Of a DNA stretch of 64,000 nt, positions 23,101 through 33,649 are shown piece after piece. Below the pieces are notes generated by a model. The model searched no databases. It saw only the letters and a program-made list of their open reading frames with translations, and was not told the DNA's origin. Numbering within the stretch: position 1 is the stretch's first letter; each line of letters starts with the position of its first letter. A program made the translations under genes and the position numbers. Source of the stretch: Hemerocallis citrina (lineage: Eukaryota > Streptophyta > Magnoliopsida > Asparagales > Asphodelaceae). The stretch lies in contig CM030366.1 of the NCBI GenBank assembly GCA_017893485.1, positions 53,164,565 through 53,228,564 on the forward strand. The letters run 5' to 3'.

Positions 23101-23216
23101 GGGTCAGCGGCGAGGAGGCGTCTCGATTCGTTGGTCTGGAGACGAGCTCGGGGGTCAAGAAGCGCCGACCCAAGGTGTCGCTGAACCGGAGCGTACCTCT
23201 TCCTCGGAGGCAGTAA
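20103..23216 (+). CDS. E1 antisense gene: four-exon Tat extra protein (putative gypsy-type transposon domain plus coiled coils)
   Basis: My exon model is 20103-21075, 21174-21640, 21715-22314 and 22500-23216, which gives 918 codons before the stop. All introns are GT-AG: 98 bp, 74 bp (GTAAGT donor, TTTTTGCAG acceptor) and 185 bp. Exon 1 has a basic N-terminus (about residues 21-48) and a conserved globular part (about 115-265, with LPGPG and PNTWRHVNAF) like the Pfam family putative gypsy type transposon (PF04195). Exon 2 starts with a basic RKRKR patch. Exon 3 is a long Glu/Lys/Ala coiled coil with an acidic tail, and exon 4 is coiled coil plus a Ser-rich tail. The ATG at 20103 is chosen because E2 has its ATG at the same place; an in-frame ATG exists at 20016. 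If intron 3 is kept, translation stops at 22326. Tat elements are known to carry antisense extra ORFs, but their role is unknown. The splice model is my inference. Confidence 0.65.
21076..21173 (+). other. E1 antisense gene intron 1 (predicted)
   Basis: Donor GTACGC follows the ATCGACCC(G/T) segment and the acceptor is CAATGCAG. The phase is 1. E2 has GTACGC at the equivalent position, 57,390, and the same phase. Reading through instead gives an in-frame stop at 21,137. Confidence 0.5.
21641..21714 (+). other. E1 antisense gene intron 2 (predicted)
   Basis: Strong consensus sites: TCG|GTAAGT donor and TTGTTTTTGCAG acceptor, phase 0. E2 has TCG|GTAAGT at the same codon, and exon 3 resumes in both with a TxCHF peptide. 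Confidence 0.8.
22315..22499 (+). other. E1 antisense gene intron 3 or alternative 3' end
   Basis: Donor CAG|GTGGAC and acceptor CTCATTTCAG, phase 0. The frame entering from exon 3 meets TGA 9 bases in. The intron also holds GCGGACTGGCCACCGCT at 22,389-22,405 and an AATGAA near-polyadenylation signal at 22,410. E2 has the same TGA, the same 17-base element and a similar A-rich signal. The segment could therefore act either as an intron or as the 3' UTR of a shorter isoform. Confidence 0.55.
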
Positions 23217-23319
23217 ACGGGTCGTGTCATATCCTCGGATGTCTTTTAGAACCGTCCTCCGGGCTGTTTTTCAAACTTTTTTTTTTGTTGTAATCCTTTT
23301 GTAATCTTGTCAAGTTTTT

Positions 23320-23325
23320 AATAAA
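23320..23325 (+). terminator. Polyadenylation signal of the E1 antisense gene
   Basis: AATAAA lies 104 bp after the exon 4 stop codon, behind T-rich and TTGTAAT sequence typical of plant 3' ends. Confidence 0.5.
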
Positions 23326-23589
23326 ATTGGAGTTGATTTATCCGATCTGTTTTCTGCTGTCTTCTCATTGTGCTGTAACTGCGCTAGCTAGGGTAGGCTC
23401 GAAATGAACTGTGAGGCGAGTGTTCGCTTCGTCGAGCACCTTGGCCCCTTCGGGTGCGGCTCGGTTCGGTCACTAAGGTGCAGCTGTTTCCAAGCTGTGG
23501 CCACGTGGCCTGATCGTAGCTTGATGACCGAAGTGACTTTTGCCGAGCGAAGTGAAACGATTAGAGCCGTTAGATGGTTGCACGAATCT

Positions 23590-23776
23590 TGAGGCAGGTC
23601 CAGTTCCCAAGAAAACGCTATCTTGTCGTTTTGTGGACACGTGGCTGAATTAGATCCGCTTATCATGCCCTAGCACACTTTCTGAGATGATCTGACGGTG
23701 GTTTCGTCTCGGGGGGTTTTTTCGCCATATACGAGGACCGGTACCTCGTCCGCTCGGCTCGACAGTCGTGGGGGCA
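23590..23776. repeat. E1 module copy right of the antisense gene
   Basis: One more copy of the module that forms the arrays at 17.9-19.7 kb: AAAACGCTATCTTGTCGTTT, then CGCCATATACGAGGACCGG. The antisense gene is therefore framed by the same module on both sides. LARD1 inserted right after it. Confidence 0.7.
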
Positions 23777-23781
23777 GGTCG

Positions 23782-26700
23782 TGTAACACCCCGCAAAATT
23801 GAAAATTACAATTTTGCCCCTGGGTGTTACGCATGTATATTTTGTAATGAATTTCACTACATATTTTGGATTCGTACTATTTATACATTTTCCGTATTGA
23901 TTTCAGTCAACTAAAATATAATATTTCAATCCCTGGAATTTACGTGCTTTTTACGTGTTTTGATGCATGTGTTTCCACCACTACGTACAATATTTTCTAT
24001 AGGTTTAAATTATTTATTTTTATGTATTTAAATCTATTTTATAAAACTGAAATTTATTTTCCCCCTATTTTGATTAAAATGCATTTTTCAATTTTTTTTT
24101 GCACGTATGATGCACGTGCAAATTTTATTCTCATTTGTTATTCTCAATTACAAATTTTTAGCATGCATAAGTTTTAATTAAGCCTTCTTTTGATTCATGA
24201 ACCTATAGAATAAAATGAGCCCATAATCAAATTAATTAATTAGAAATGAGTCCATGTAGCAAGCCCACTAGATAATCAAACTAATTAATTAGAAATGAGC
24301 CCATGTAGCAAGCCCATTATTAAAATCACAAATTAAGTTATACATGACAAGTTACAATATTAGTACACATTTTTGAGTTATAGAAATGTGTTCATATTTG
24401 TTTGTGTATGTATGCATGCACACACAAATGTATTTGGACCATTTTGTGGGCAAGGGGAGGGGATTAATGGAGTGGTTAAGTTCATGGAGAGTGGGGAGAT
24501 GAGAGGTTGGGAGTTTTAGGAGTTAGGAAAGTGGAGAGTTGTAAAATAAATTTGAAGAGTTATTAGGGTGAGAATTTTGCACTTTAGACCCTTCCAAAAT
24601 CCTATAAATAGAGTCCCATTTCCTACATTTCTCTTGCACCAAAATCAATATCAAAATAAGTGTAAGAAAAAGAAAGAAATGAAGAAAAAAGAAAGAGAGT
24701 AAGAGAGTTATTGTGCTTGGAGGATCTCTTGCTTGGAGCTATTGCTAGGAGGAGAAGCCTTACTAGGAGCTAGGAATCATTGGATCTAGAAGTGGTGCTC
24801 TTCCCTTCATTAGTCAAGCTTCAATAAGGTGGGTGTCTCCTACTTTCTAATTTTTTTTTAGAATGTACATGCAAATAAAAAAAATAATAATAAAATGAAT
24901 GAGTAGTTTTGAGTTGATAAAATAGAATAACTATACTATGATTGTGGTGAGATTAATAGTGAATCATGCTATGTTGACAAATAGATTAACATTGTGTTAG
25001 TGGGTGATTTCTTACTTTCTAATGTAGAGAATGCATGCTTAAAATTTATAAATGTCTAGTGTAGATTGAACATGATATGATGTTTGTAAACAAAATCCAT
25101 GTTAATATAGTCTACCATGAATGAAGAAATCTTGTTGTGATTAAGTAACCAATTGTCACCATATTAAGGAGAAAGAAGAATTTTGACAACATAAATTAAT
25201 ACTAAGAATCATGTTAATATGCTTAGGAAATTTGTATGTGTTGAATATACGATTCATGTGTGATATTGTTATACTAAAATTATGCTTGATACCATGATGA
25301 GTCAAATGAAGAAAGAAAGAAAGATGAATTAGATTATTACTACAAAATATGTCTACTATTGCATGTTGTTATGTAAAAATATAATTCTTCATAAAAGAAT
25401 TATCCTTGATGATTAAGAGACATGTTTATCTTTATTACCAAAATTCAATTAGTTTGATGGTGGACATAAACTAGTCTTCATGAATAAAACTCCTAGAAAT
25501 CAAGTTTTTGAGAAAAATGCAAAATCTATATTTAGAATGAGAAGGGGAATTATTTAAAAATAGAAATACATATTTTAAAAAGAGTTTGAAATGAGATTTG
25601 CTACTGTTTTTAAAATTTATCTCGGTCAAGAGAAAGTTTATTTCAATATCATAAAGTGTTGGATCTTTGGATAAACGATTTTTAGGTAAACAGAAAAAAA
25701 AAAACTGTTATGGGTCAGTCGGGTAAATATTTTCGAACGTGGACCAGTTTGGTAAATAATTTCGAAAGTGGATCAGCTCTGTAATTATTTGGGTTGAGGA
25801 CAAAATACATTAAGGCCTTCTCCCGTTATAATAGTAGAGAAGTAGAGATTAATTAAGAGCATAATTTAGATTTTTAGAAGAAAAGTAAAGTGTTGGTATG
25901 AGAATAAATTGTCTCAAGGAGATTATTTCTTTTAAATTGAATACTTGATTAGTATACATGCTCAAATTGGATAATGAGTTTCTGACTTAAGATTTTAATT
26001 ATTAAAGAGTATGAGATTTATCATTGTGTGAAATGATTTTTCTTTTGAAAAGGTTATACTCTAAATTTTGTTTAAGAAAGGTTAATGTGGTTGAGATATA
26101 TTATATGTGCTTAAGTTGCTAAAGAGACTTAAAGTGATGGATTTATGTCATGAAAAGAATTATTGTTTTCAAAGATTGTGAACGAATGAATCATGAGTGA
26201 TGCAAAGATGAGACATTGATTAAAGTATGGATAAGTTAGAGACATGAATATAATAAGTTAAGACATGATTATTAAAGGGTATATGTACCCATGCTTCTTG
26301 TACATGAAAGCTTATGACTTTGAGTTAGTAAGACCTCGGTACCGGCATTATTGAAAGAAAAGAATTGATAAATGATTTGGAGATATGGCTAAGGAGCCAT
26401 CTCGTATTTGTTGATTAAGACCGGTAGGAGGAAAAACTAATTCTTTGAATGGAAATTATTCATGTCTTGAACTTAGGAAAATTTAGGCACATAAGTGAAG
26501 ATGTAGTAAACTTAGGGAAACGTAAGTGGGGTGCTCTATATAGTCGGCGGTGGACTCCAAGACTATAGACCCAGTTGGTGGACTGAGGTTGCCCTGTGGG
26601 AGACGGATTATTATATTTTAATCCGAGACTATGAGGACGGGTCGGCGGTGGACTCCAAGATCTTGAGTAGTCGGACGGATGGATTTTTGTGTTTACCGTC

Positions 26701-27402
26701 TCCAATGTATATATATATATATATACTGGGCTAGAGGGTCACATACGGGACGATTCGCACGATGTGGAATCTGTTATAACAGCCGGCGGTGGACTCCAAG
26801 GCTGGGATTCACATTCGTGGAATAGTCTGAACTTTGTTTTGCTACCGGGTAGTTTTCATGGCGAGGGATCGAGCCCTTTATGGTGGAGTACGTAGGCGCT
26901 TGCCCTCGGACCTATGTAGTATGGGATGCATAGAATCCGAACAAGTGTGCATTAGTGTCATCTTAGTGTAGAATTGTGTGCATTAGGCATTAAGGCATGA
27001 CATACACTTATGTTTAGAATAATCACTTTTGACACTTTACTTATTCATTCAATCTTTTTGTGATTTGTTAAAGTATGAGATCGTTATACTATTCCCGGCA
27101 TAGAGAGGATAGCCGTGTATAACATTCGTCAGTTGTAAATAACTGACGTGCCCACAGATTGACATGCAGGTAAAGGACCATTCATGGAGCTATAAAGTGG
27201 ATATGCTGATGCTGTTTTATTTTAAAGATGTTGTAAATGTTTTATTGTAAATTTCATTCTTCCGCTGTGTAAAACCAAGTTGTAATGGAACTCTGATGTA
27301 TTGTGAATAAAAAGTTTTAAATTCCTTGTAAAATTGTACGAAGTGAAGTAAAGATCCTGTGAAATCTCGAATTTGTCCTTATTTGAAATTCGGGGTGTTA
27401 CA
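23782..27402 (+). mobile_element. LARD1 5' LTR
   Basis: The TATA box TATAAATA is at 24,603-24,610, then a purine-rich leader and CTTCAATAAG|GTGGGT near 24,820-24,835, a possible 5' splice site also present in solo LTR A. The motif CGGCGGTGGACTCCAAG occurs three times (26,545, 26,643 and 26,784). A (TA)n run is at 26,708-26,726. Confidence 0.9.
24603..24610 (+). promoter_or_regulatory. LARD1 LTR TATA box
   Basis: TATAAATA. The 3' LTR has the same box at 29,534-29,541, and solo LTR A has it at 2181-2188. Confidence 0.6.
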
Positions 27403-27404
27403 GA

Positions 27405-27416
27405 TGGTATCAGAGC
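27405..27416 (+). other. LARD1 primer-binding site (initiator tRNA-Met)
   Basis: TGGTATCAGAGC is complementary to the 3' end of plant initiator tRNA-Met and lies 2 bp after the 5' LTR. Confidence 0.9.
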
Positions 27417-27898
27417 ATGCTTCACAAGTAGTACAAGTTTATAAGGAACGATAAAAAGGGACGATAAATTTGGGAACAAGCCAAAAGAGTCCTTCTGTCA
27501 ACCGGGTGTAAACAACCCTAAGTGACACGGTACTTAAGCGTCTTCGGACCACCGCTAGCTAGGAACCGACTCTTACGGCTAACCCAAGTGAATCAGAACT
27601 TGATAGACTAAAGATTTGTTTAGGAAAAGTAGTAAGATCATTAACTATAGTCTAGAACCCGTGACACCTTATTGAGTAGTTACAATATTATTCCTGCAGA
27701 CACTAGAGTGTGAGTTTCAGTCTATAAAGATTTAAATGTAAGTGATTTACATTTATGTTGCTCTATATATACTGATGTTTTCTCTCCATTTTCTTTGGAT
27801 GGTTGAAGTCGTGAAGGGAGTAGTTATTGACTTCGTTCATGATGTTCTCCTCGTATACATTAATATGAGAGTGTATACGAGCACATTTTCTCCTGGAT

Positions 27899-27925
27899 AT
27901 CAGAGTGGCGCAGTGGAAGCGTGGT
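27899..27925 (+). ncRNA. Initiator tRNA-Met 5' fragment inside LARD1
   Basis: Twenty-seven bases starting ATCAGAGTGGCGCAG match positions 1-27 of plant initiator tRNA-Met except for one T in the D loop, in the sense of the element. The A-box region is included; anticodon, T arm and 3' end are absent, so it is not a tRNA gene. Confidence 0.75.
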
Positions 27926-28701
27926 AGCTTGGACCGTCATTCGTGATACCTTACACACTTTCCTCTCAAATTATTTTGTAGATTTTTATCATGGTACTTT
28001 CTCCATATTTTCCTACGCTATTAAATCATTTGAATATTCATTTTCCTTAGTCTTGATATTTTAAACTTATTTTTCAAACTTAAATTTTTTTTTTCTTTCA
28101 TGTATTTATGTCACTTTTGTTTACCCGTTTATATCAACTATTACTTCACATATTTTGTCAAATTTTAAATTGTCGTTCATTAAATTAATATTGCAACTAC
28201 TATTTTCTTCATTTATTATTTTGGAATTTTCTTATGTGCACTCATTTTATATGATTTTGATTTCTGTGATACTATATTATCTTATCCTATATGTTTTTAA
28301 CAAGATTGAAATTTTCTACCGTTTATTACATTGATAAATTTTTCTAAATTATCTATTGACTATGTTTTCTTCACCACATTGTTTTCCGAACGATTTCGAA
28401 ATTAACGACATAATTGACTTTTCCCTTTTATCTAATAGCTTACCTAATATTATTTTTGTACAAAAGTTTCTCTCAAACTATTCTGTCTACTGTCACATTT
28501 CATTTCTTATGCCATTTTCCTATTTTTCTTGTTCTGTCTTGTAACATTTGAATATTCATAATTTTCCTACATAGAGTTGTCTTGTTTTCCTCGTTACATA
28601 TTTTAAACTTTGCAGTTTCCTAAATACAAGAATAATATTTTCTTTGGCGTGTACAAAATACAATCTTTACCTTAGCGAGTTCCGGGGACGGAACTACTCT
28701 A

Positions 28702-28713
28702 AGGGGGGAAAGT
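28702..28713 (+). other. LARD1 polypurine tract
   Basis: AAGGGGGGAAAG directly precedes the 3' LTR. Confidence 0.85.
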
Positions 28714-31700
28714 GTAACACCCCGCAAAATTGAAAATTACAATTTTGCCCCTGGGTGTTACGCATGTATATTTTGTAATGAATTTCACTACATATTTTGG
28801 ATTCGTACTATTTATACATTTTCCGTATTGATTTCAGTCAACTAAAATATAATATTTCAATCCCTGGAATTTACGTGCTTTTTACGTGTTTTGATGCATG
28901 TGTTTCCACCACTACGTACAATATTTTCTATAGGTTTAAATTATTTATTTTTATGTATTTAAATCTATTTTATAAAACTGAAATTTATTTTCCCCCTATT
29001 TTGATTAAAATGCATTTTTCAATTTTTTTTTGCACGTATGATGCACGTGCAAATTTTATTCTCATTTGTTATTCTCAATTACAAATTTTTAGCATGCATA
29101 AGTTTTAATTAAGCCTTCTTTTGATTCATGAACCTATAGAATAAAATGAGCCCATAATCAAATTAATTAATTAGAAATGAGCCCATGTAGCAAGCCCACT
29201 AGATAATCAAACTAATTAATTAGAAATGAGCCCATGTAGCAAGCCCATTATTAAAATCACAAATTAAGTTATACATGACAAGTTACAATATTAGTACACA
29301 TTTTTGAGTTATAGAAATGTGTTCATATTTGTTTGTGTATGTATGCATGCACACACAAATGTATTTGGACCATTTTGTGGGCAAGGGGAGGGGATTAATG
29401 GAGTGGTTAAGTTCATGGAGAGTGGGGAGATGAGAGGTTGGGAGTTTTAGGAGTTAGGAAAGTGGAGAGTTGTAAAATAAATTTGAAGAGTTATTAGGGT
29501 GAGAATTTTGCACTTTAGACCCTTCCAAAATCCTATAAATAGAGTCTCATTTCCTACATTTCTCTTGCACCAAAATCAATATCAAAATAAGTGTAAGAAA
29601 AAGAAAGAAATGAAGAAAAAAGAAAGAGAGTAAGAGAGTTATTGTGCTTGGAGGATCTCTTGCTTGGAGCTATTGCTAGGAGGAGAAGCCTTACTAGGAG
29701 CTAGGAATCATTGGATCTAGAAGTGGTGCTCTTCCCTTCATTAGTCAAGCTTCAATAAGGTGGGTGTCTCCTACTTTCTAATTTTTTTTTAGAATGTACA
29801 TGCAAATAAAAAAAATAATAATAAAATGAATGAGTAGTTTTGAGTTGATAAAATAGAATAACTATACTATGATTGTGGTGAGATTAATAGTGAATCATGC
29901 TATGTTGACAAATAGATTAACATTGTGTTAGTGGGTGATTTCTTACTTTCTAATGTAGAGAATGCATGCTTAAAATTTATAAATGTCTAGTGTAGATTGA
30001 ACATGATATGATGTTTGTAAACAAAATCCATGTTAATATAGTCTACCATGAATGAAGAAATCTTGTTGTGATTAAGTAACCAATTGTCACCATATTAAGG
30101 AGAAAGAAGAATTTTGACAACATAAATTAATACTAAGAATCATGTTAATATGCTTAGGAAATTTGTATGTGTTGAATATACGATTCATGTGTGATATTGT
30201 TATACTAAAATTATGCTTGATACCATGATGAGTCAAATGAAGAAAGAAAGAAAGATGAATTAGATTATTACTACAAAATATGTCTACTATTGCATGTTGT
30301 TATGTAAAAATATAATTCTTCATAAAAGAATTATCCTTGATGATTAAGAGACATGTTTATCTTTATTACCAAAATTCAATTAGTTTGATGGTGGACATAA
30401 ACTAGTCTTCATGAATAAAACTCCTAGAAATCAAGTTTTTGAGAAAAATGCAAAATCTATATTTAGAATGAGAAGGGGAATTATTTAAAAATAGAAATAC
30501 ATATTTTAAAAAGAGTTTGAAATGAGATTTGCTACTGTTTTTAAAATTTATCTCGGTCAAGAGAAAGTTTATTTCAATATCATAAAGTGTTGGATCTTTG
30601 GATAAACGATTTTTAGGTAAACAGAAAAAAAAAAAACTGTTATGGGTCAGTCGGGTAAATATTTTCGAACGTGGACCAGTTTGGTAAATAATTTCGAAAG
30701 TGGATCAGCTCTGTAATTATTTGGGTTGAGGACAAAATACATTAAGGCCTTCTCCCGTTATAATAGTAGAGAAGTAGAGATTAATTAAGAGCATAATTTA
30801 GATTTTTAGAAGAAAAGTAAAGTGTTGGTATGAGAATAAATTGTCTCAAGGAGATTATTTCTTTTAAATTGAATACTTGATTAGTATATATGCTCAAATT
30901 GGATAATGAGTTTCTGACTTAAGATTTTAATTATTAAAGAGTATGAGATTTATCATTGTGTGAAATGATTTTTCTTTTGAAAAGGTTATACTCTAAATTT
31001 TGTTTAAGAAAGGTTAATGTGGTTGAGATATATTATATGTGCTTAAGTTGCTAAAGAGACTTAAAGTGATGGATTTATGTCATGAAAAGAATTATTGTTT
31101 TCAAAGATTGTGAACGAATGAATCATGAGTGATGCAAAGATGAGACATTGATTAAAGTATGGATAAGTTAGAGACATGAATATAATAAGTTAAGACATGA
31201 TTATTAAAGGGTATATGTACCCATGCTTCTTGTACATGAAAGCTTATGACTTTGAGTTAGTAAGACCTCGGTACCGGCATTATTGAAAGAAAAGAATTGA
31301 TAAATGATTTGGAGATATGGCTAAGGAGCCATCTCGTATTTGTTGATTAAGACCGGTAGGAGGAAAAACTAATTCTTTGAATGGAAATTATTCATGTCTT
31401 GAACTTAGGAAAATTTAGGCACATAAGTGAAGATGTAGTAAACTTAGGGAAACGTAAGTGGGGTGCTCTATATAGTCGGCGGTGGACTCCAAGACTATAG
31501 ACCCAGTTGGTGGACTGAGGTTGCCCTGTGGGAGACGGATTATTATATTTTAATCCGAGACTATGAGGACGGGTCGGCGGTGGACTCCAAGATCTTGAGT
31601 AGTCGGACGGATGGATTTTTGTGTTTACCGTCTCCAATGTATATATATATATATATACTGGGCTAGAGGGTCACATACGGGACGATTCGCACGATGTGGA

Positions 31701-32329
31701 ATCTGTTATAACAGCCGGCGGTGGACTCCAAGGCTGGGATTCACATTCGTGGAATAGTCTGAACTTTGTTTTGCTACCGGGTAGTTTTCATGGCGAGGGA
31801 TCGAGCCCTTTATGGTGGAGTACGTAGGCGCTTGCCCTCGGACCTATGTAGTATGGGATGCATAGAATCCGAACAAGTGTGCATTAGTGTCATCTTAGTG
31901 TAGAATTGTGTGCATTAGGCATTAAGGCATGACATACACTTATGTTTAGAATAATCACTTTTGACACTTATTCATTCAATCTTTTTGTGATTTGTTAAAG
32001 TATGAGATCGTTATACTATTCCCGGCATAGAGAGGATAGCCGTGTATAACATTCGTCAGTTGTAAATAACTGACGTGCCCACAGATTGACATGCAGGTAA
32101 AGGACCATTCATGGAGCTATAAAGTGGATATGCTGATGCTGTTTTATTTTAAAGATGTTGTAAATGTTTTATTGTAAATTTCATTCTTCCGCTGTGTAAA
32201 ACCAAGTTGTAATGGAACTCTGATGTATTGTGAATAAAAAGTTTTAAATTCCTTGTAAAATTGTACGAAGTGAAGTAAAGATCCTGTGAAATCTCGAATT
32301 TGTCCTTATTTGAAATTCGGGGTGTTACA
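28714..32329 (+). mobile_element. LARD1 3' LTR
   Basis: It is colinear with 23,782-27,402 and nearly identical. It lacks 5 bp in the TTGACACTT segment near 31,970. Confidence 0.92.
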
Positions 32330-32412
32330 GGTCGGGATGGCCGTCCAACCCCGGCCCGTTTGAGGACGAGCCGGTGAGATAAAGTCGTGCCATAGGAGAG
32401 ATCCGATCGTTG

Positions 32413-33480
32413 GATTAGTTTAAGGGTTGTGGGAGCAATTCCGAATGGCGAGCTACTTCTAGATCGCTTAGGAGCGAACATGCAAAGCAGAATCGAGCCA
32501 AGTGTTGGACTCCGAACCATTCAACGGCTGCGGGAGCAATTTCGAACGGCAATTTACTTCTGGCTCGTCTGTGGGCAAGCCGAGAAAGTAAAGTCGAGCC
32601 GAGTGCTGGACCCGAACCATCGTGAGATTAGTTTAAGGTTGTGGGAGCAATTCCGAATGGCGAGCTACTTCTAGATCGCTTAGGAGCGAACATGCGAAGT
32701 AGGATCGAGCCAAGTGTTGGACTCCGAACCATTCAACGGCTGCGGGAGCAATTTCGAACGGCGATCTACTTCTGGCTCGTCTGTGGGCAAGCCGAGGAAG
32801 TAAAGTCGAGCCGAGTGCTGGACTCCGAACCATCGTGAGATTAGTTTAAGGTTGTGGGAGCAATTCTGAATGGCGAGCTACTTCTAGATCGCTTAGGAGC
32901 GAACATGCGAAGTAGGATCGAGCCAAGTGTTGGACTCCGAACCATTCAACGGCTGCGGGAGCAATTTCGAACGGCGATCTACTTCCGGCTCGTCTTTGGG
33001 CGAGCCGAGGAAGAAGAGTCGAGCCGAGTGCTGGACTCCGAACCATCGTGAGATTAGTTTAAGGTTGTGGGAGCAATTCCGAATGGCGAGCTACTTCTAG
33101 ATCGCTTAGGAGCAAACATGCGAAGCAGAATCGAGCCAAGTGTTGGACTCCGAACCATTCAACGGCTGCGGGAGCAATTTCGAACGGCGATCTACTTCCG
33201 GCTCGTCTTTGGGCGAGCCGAGGAAGTAAAGTCGAGCCAAGTGCTGGACTCCGAACCATCGTGAGATTAGTTTAAGGTTGTGGGAGCAATTCCGAATGGC
33301 GAGCTACTTCTAGATCGCTTAGGAGCGAACATGCGAAGCAGAATCGAGCCAAGTGTTGGACTCCGAACCATTCAACGGCTGCGGGAGCAATTTCGAACGG
33401 CGATCTACTTCCGGCTCGTCTTTGGGCGAGCCGAGGAAGAAGAGTCGAGCCGAGTGCTGGACTCCGAACCATCGTGAGAT
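32413..33480. repeat. E1 3' UTR tandem array, 213-bp dimeric units
   Basis: GTGGGAGCAATTC recurs at 32,429, 32,641, 32,854, 33,067 and 33,280. Each 213-bp unit is two related monomers of about 106 bp, one with GGCGAGCTACTTCTAGATCG and the other with GGCGATCTACTTC. Both end in TGGACTCCGAACCAT. The monomer is homologous to the 110-bp repeat of E2. The array lies just after the integrase stop in the sense of the element. The 65-66 codon ORFs on both strands repeat with the array and are not genes. Confidence 0.92.
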
Positions 33481-33649
33481 TGAGGAGTGAAAAGCAGAGA
33501 GATGTAACATATCAAAAATACGAAAAAACTTTATTTATTAATATCCAATGATCGGCTGCTTCTAAAGTTGCTAGCCGTTATTACAATGAAAAATAAAGGA
33601 AAAATCACTACTAGTAACAGGAAGGGAATGGTTCGACATCTCGAGTTAC

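Larger units (their letters stand above)
27403..28713 (+). mobile_element. LARD1 internal region
   Basis: It opens with the primer-binding site and ends with the polypurine tract. The 1.3 kb between has no gag, protease, RT or integrase similarity in any frame. The only recognisable piece is a fragment of initiator tRNA-Met at 27,899-27,925. The second half is T-rich. Confidence 0.8.
23782..32329 (+). mobile_element. LARD1: non-coding LTR retrotransposon, family F1
   Basis: LTRs at 23,782-27,402 (3621 bp) and 28,714-32,329 (3616 bp), each TGTAACACCCC...GGGGTGTTACA, with a perfect TSD GGTCG (23,777-23,781 and 32,330-32,334). The tRNA-iMet-type primer-binding site is at 27,405-27,416 and the polypurine tract at 28,702-28,713. 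The 1.3-kb internal region codes for nothing recognisable, so it needs enzymes in trans. Long LTRs with a non-coding core fit the LARD class. By eye the LTRs differ by about three substitutions plus a 5-bp indel and a homopolymer change, so the insertion is very recent. Small ORFs shared by both LTRs have no domain. Confidence 0.92.

Noticed and set aside
23866..24177. 103-codon ORF duplicated at 28,797-29,108
   Set aside because: It lies in the U3 part of the LARD1 LTR upstream of the TATA box, is hydrophobic by AT composition and has no ATG context or homology I can name.
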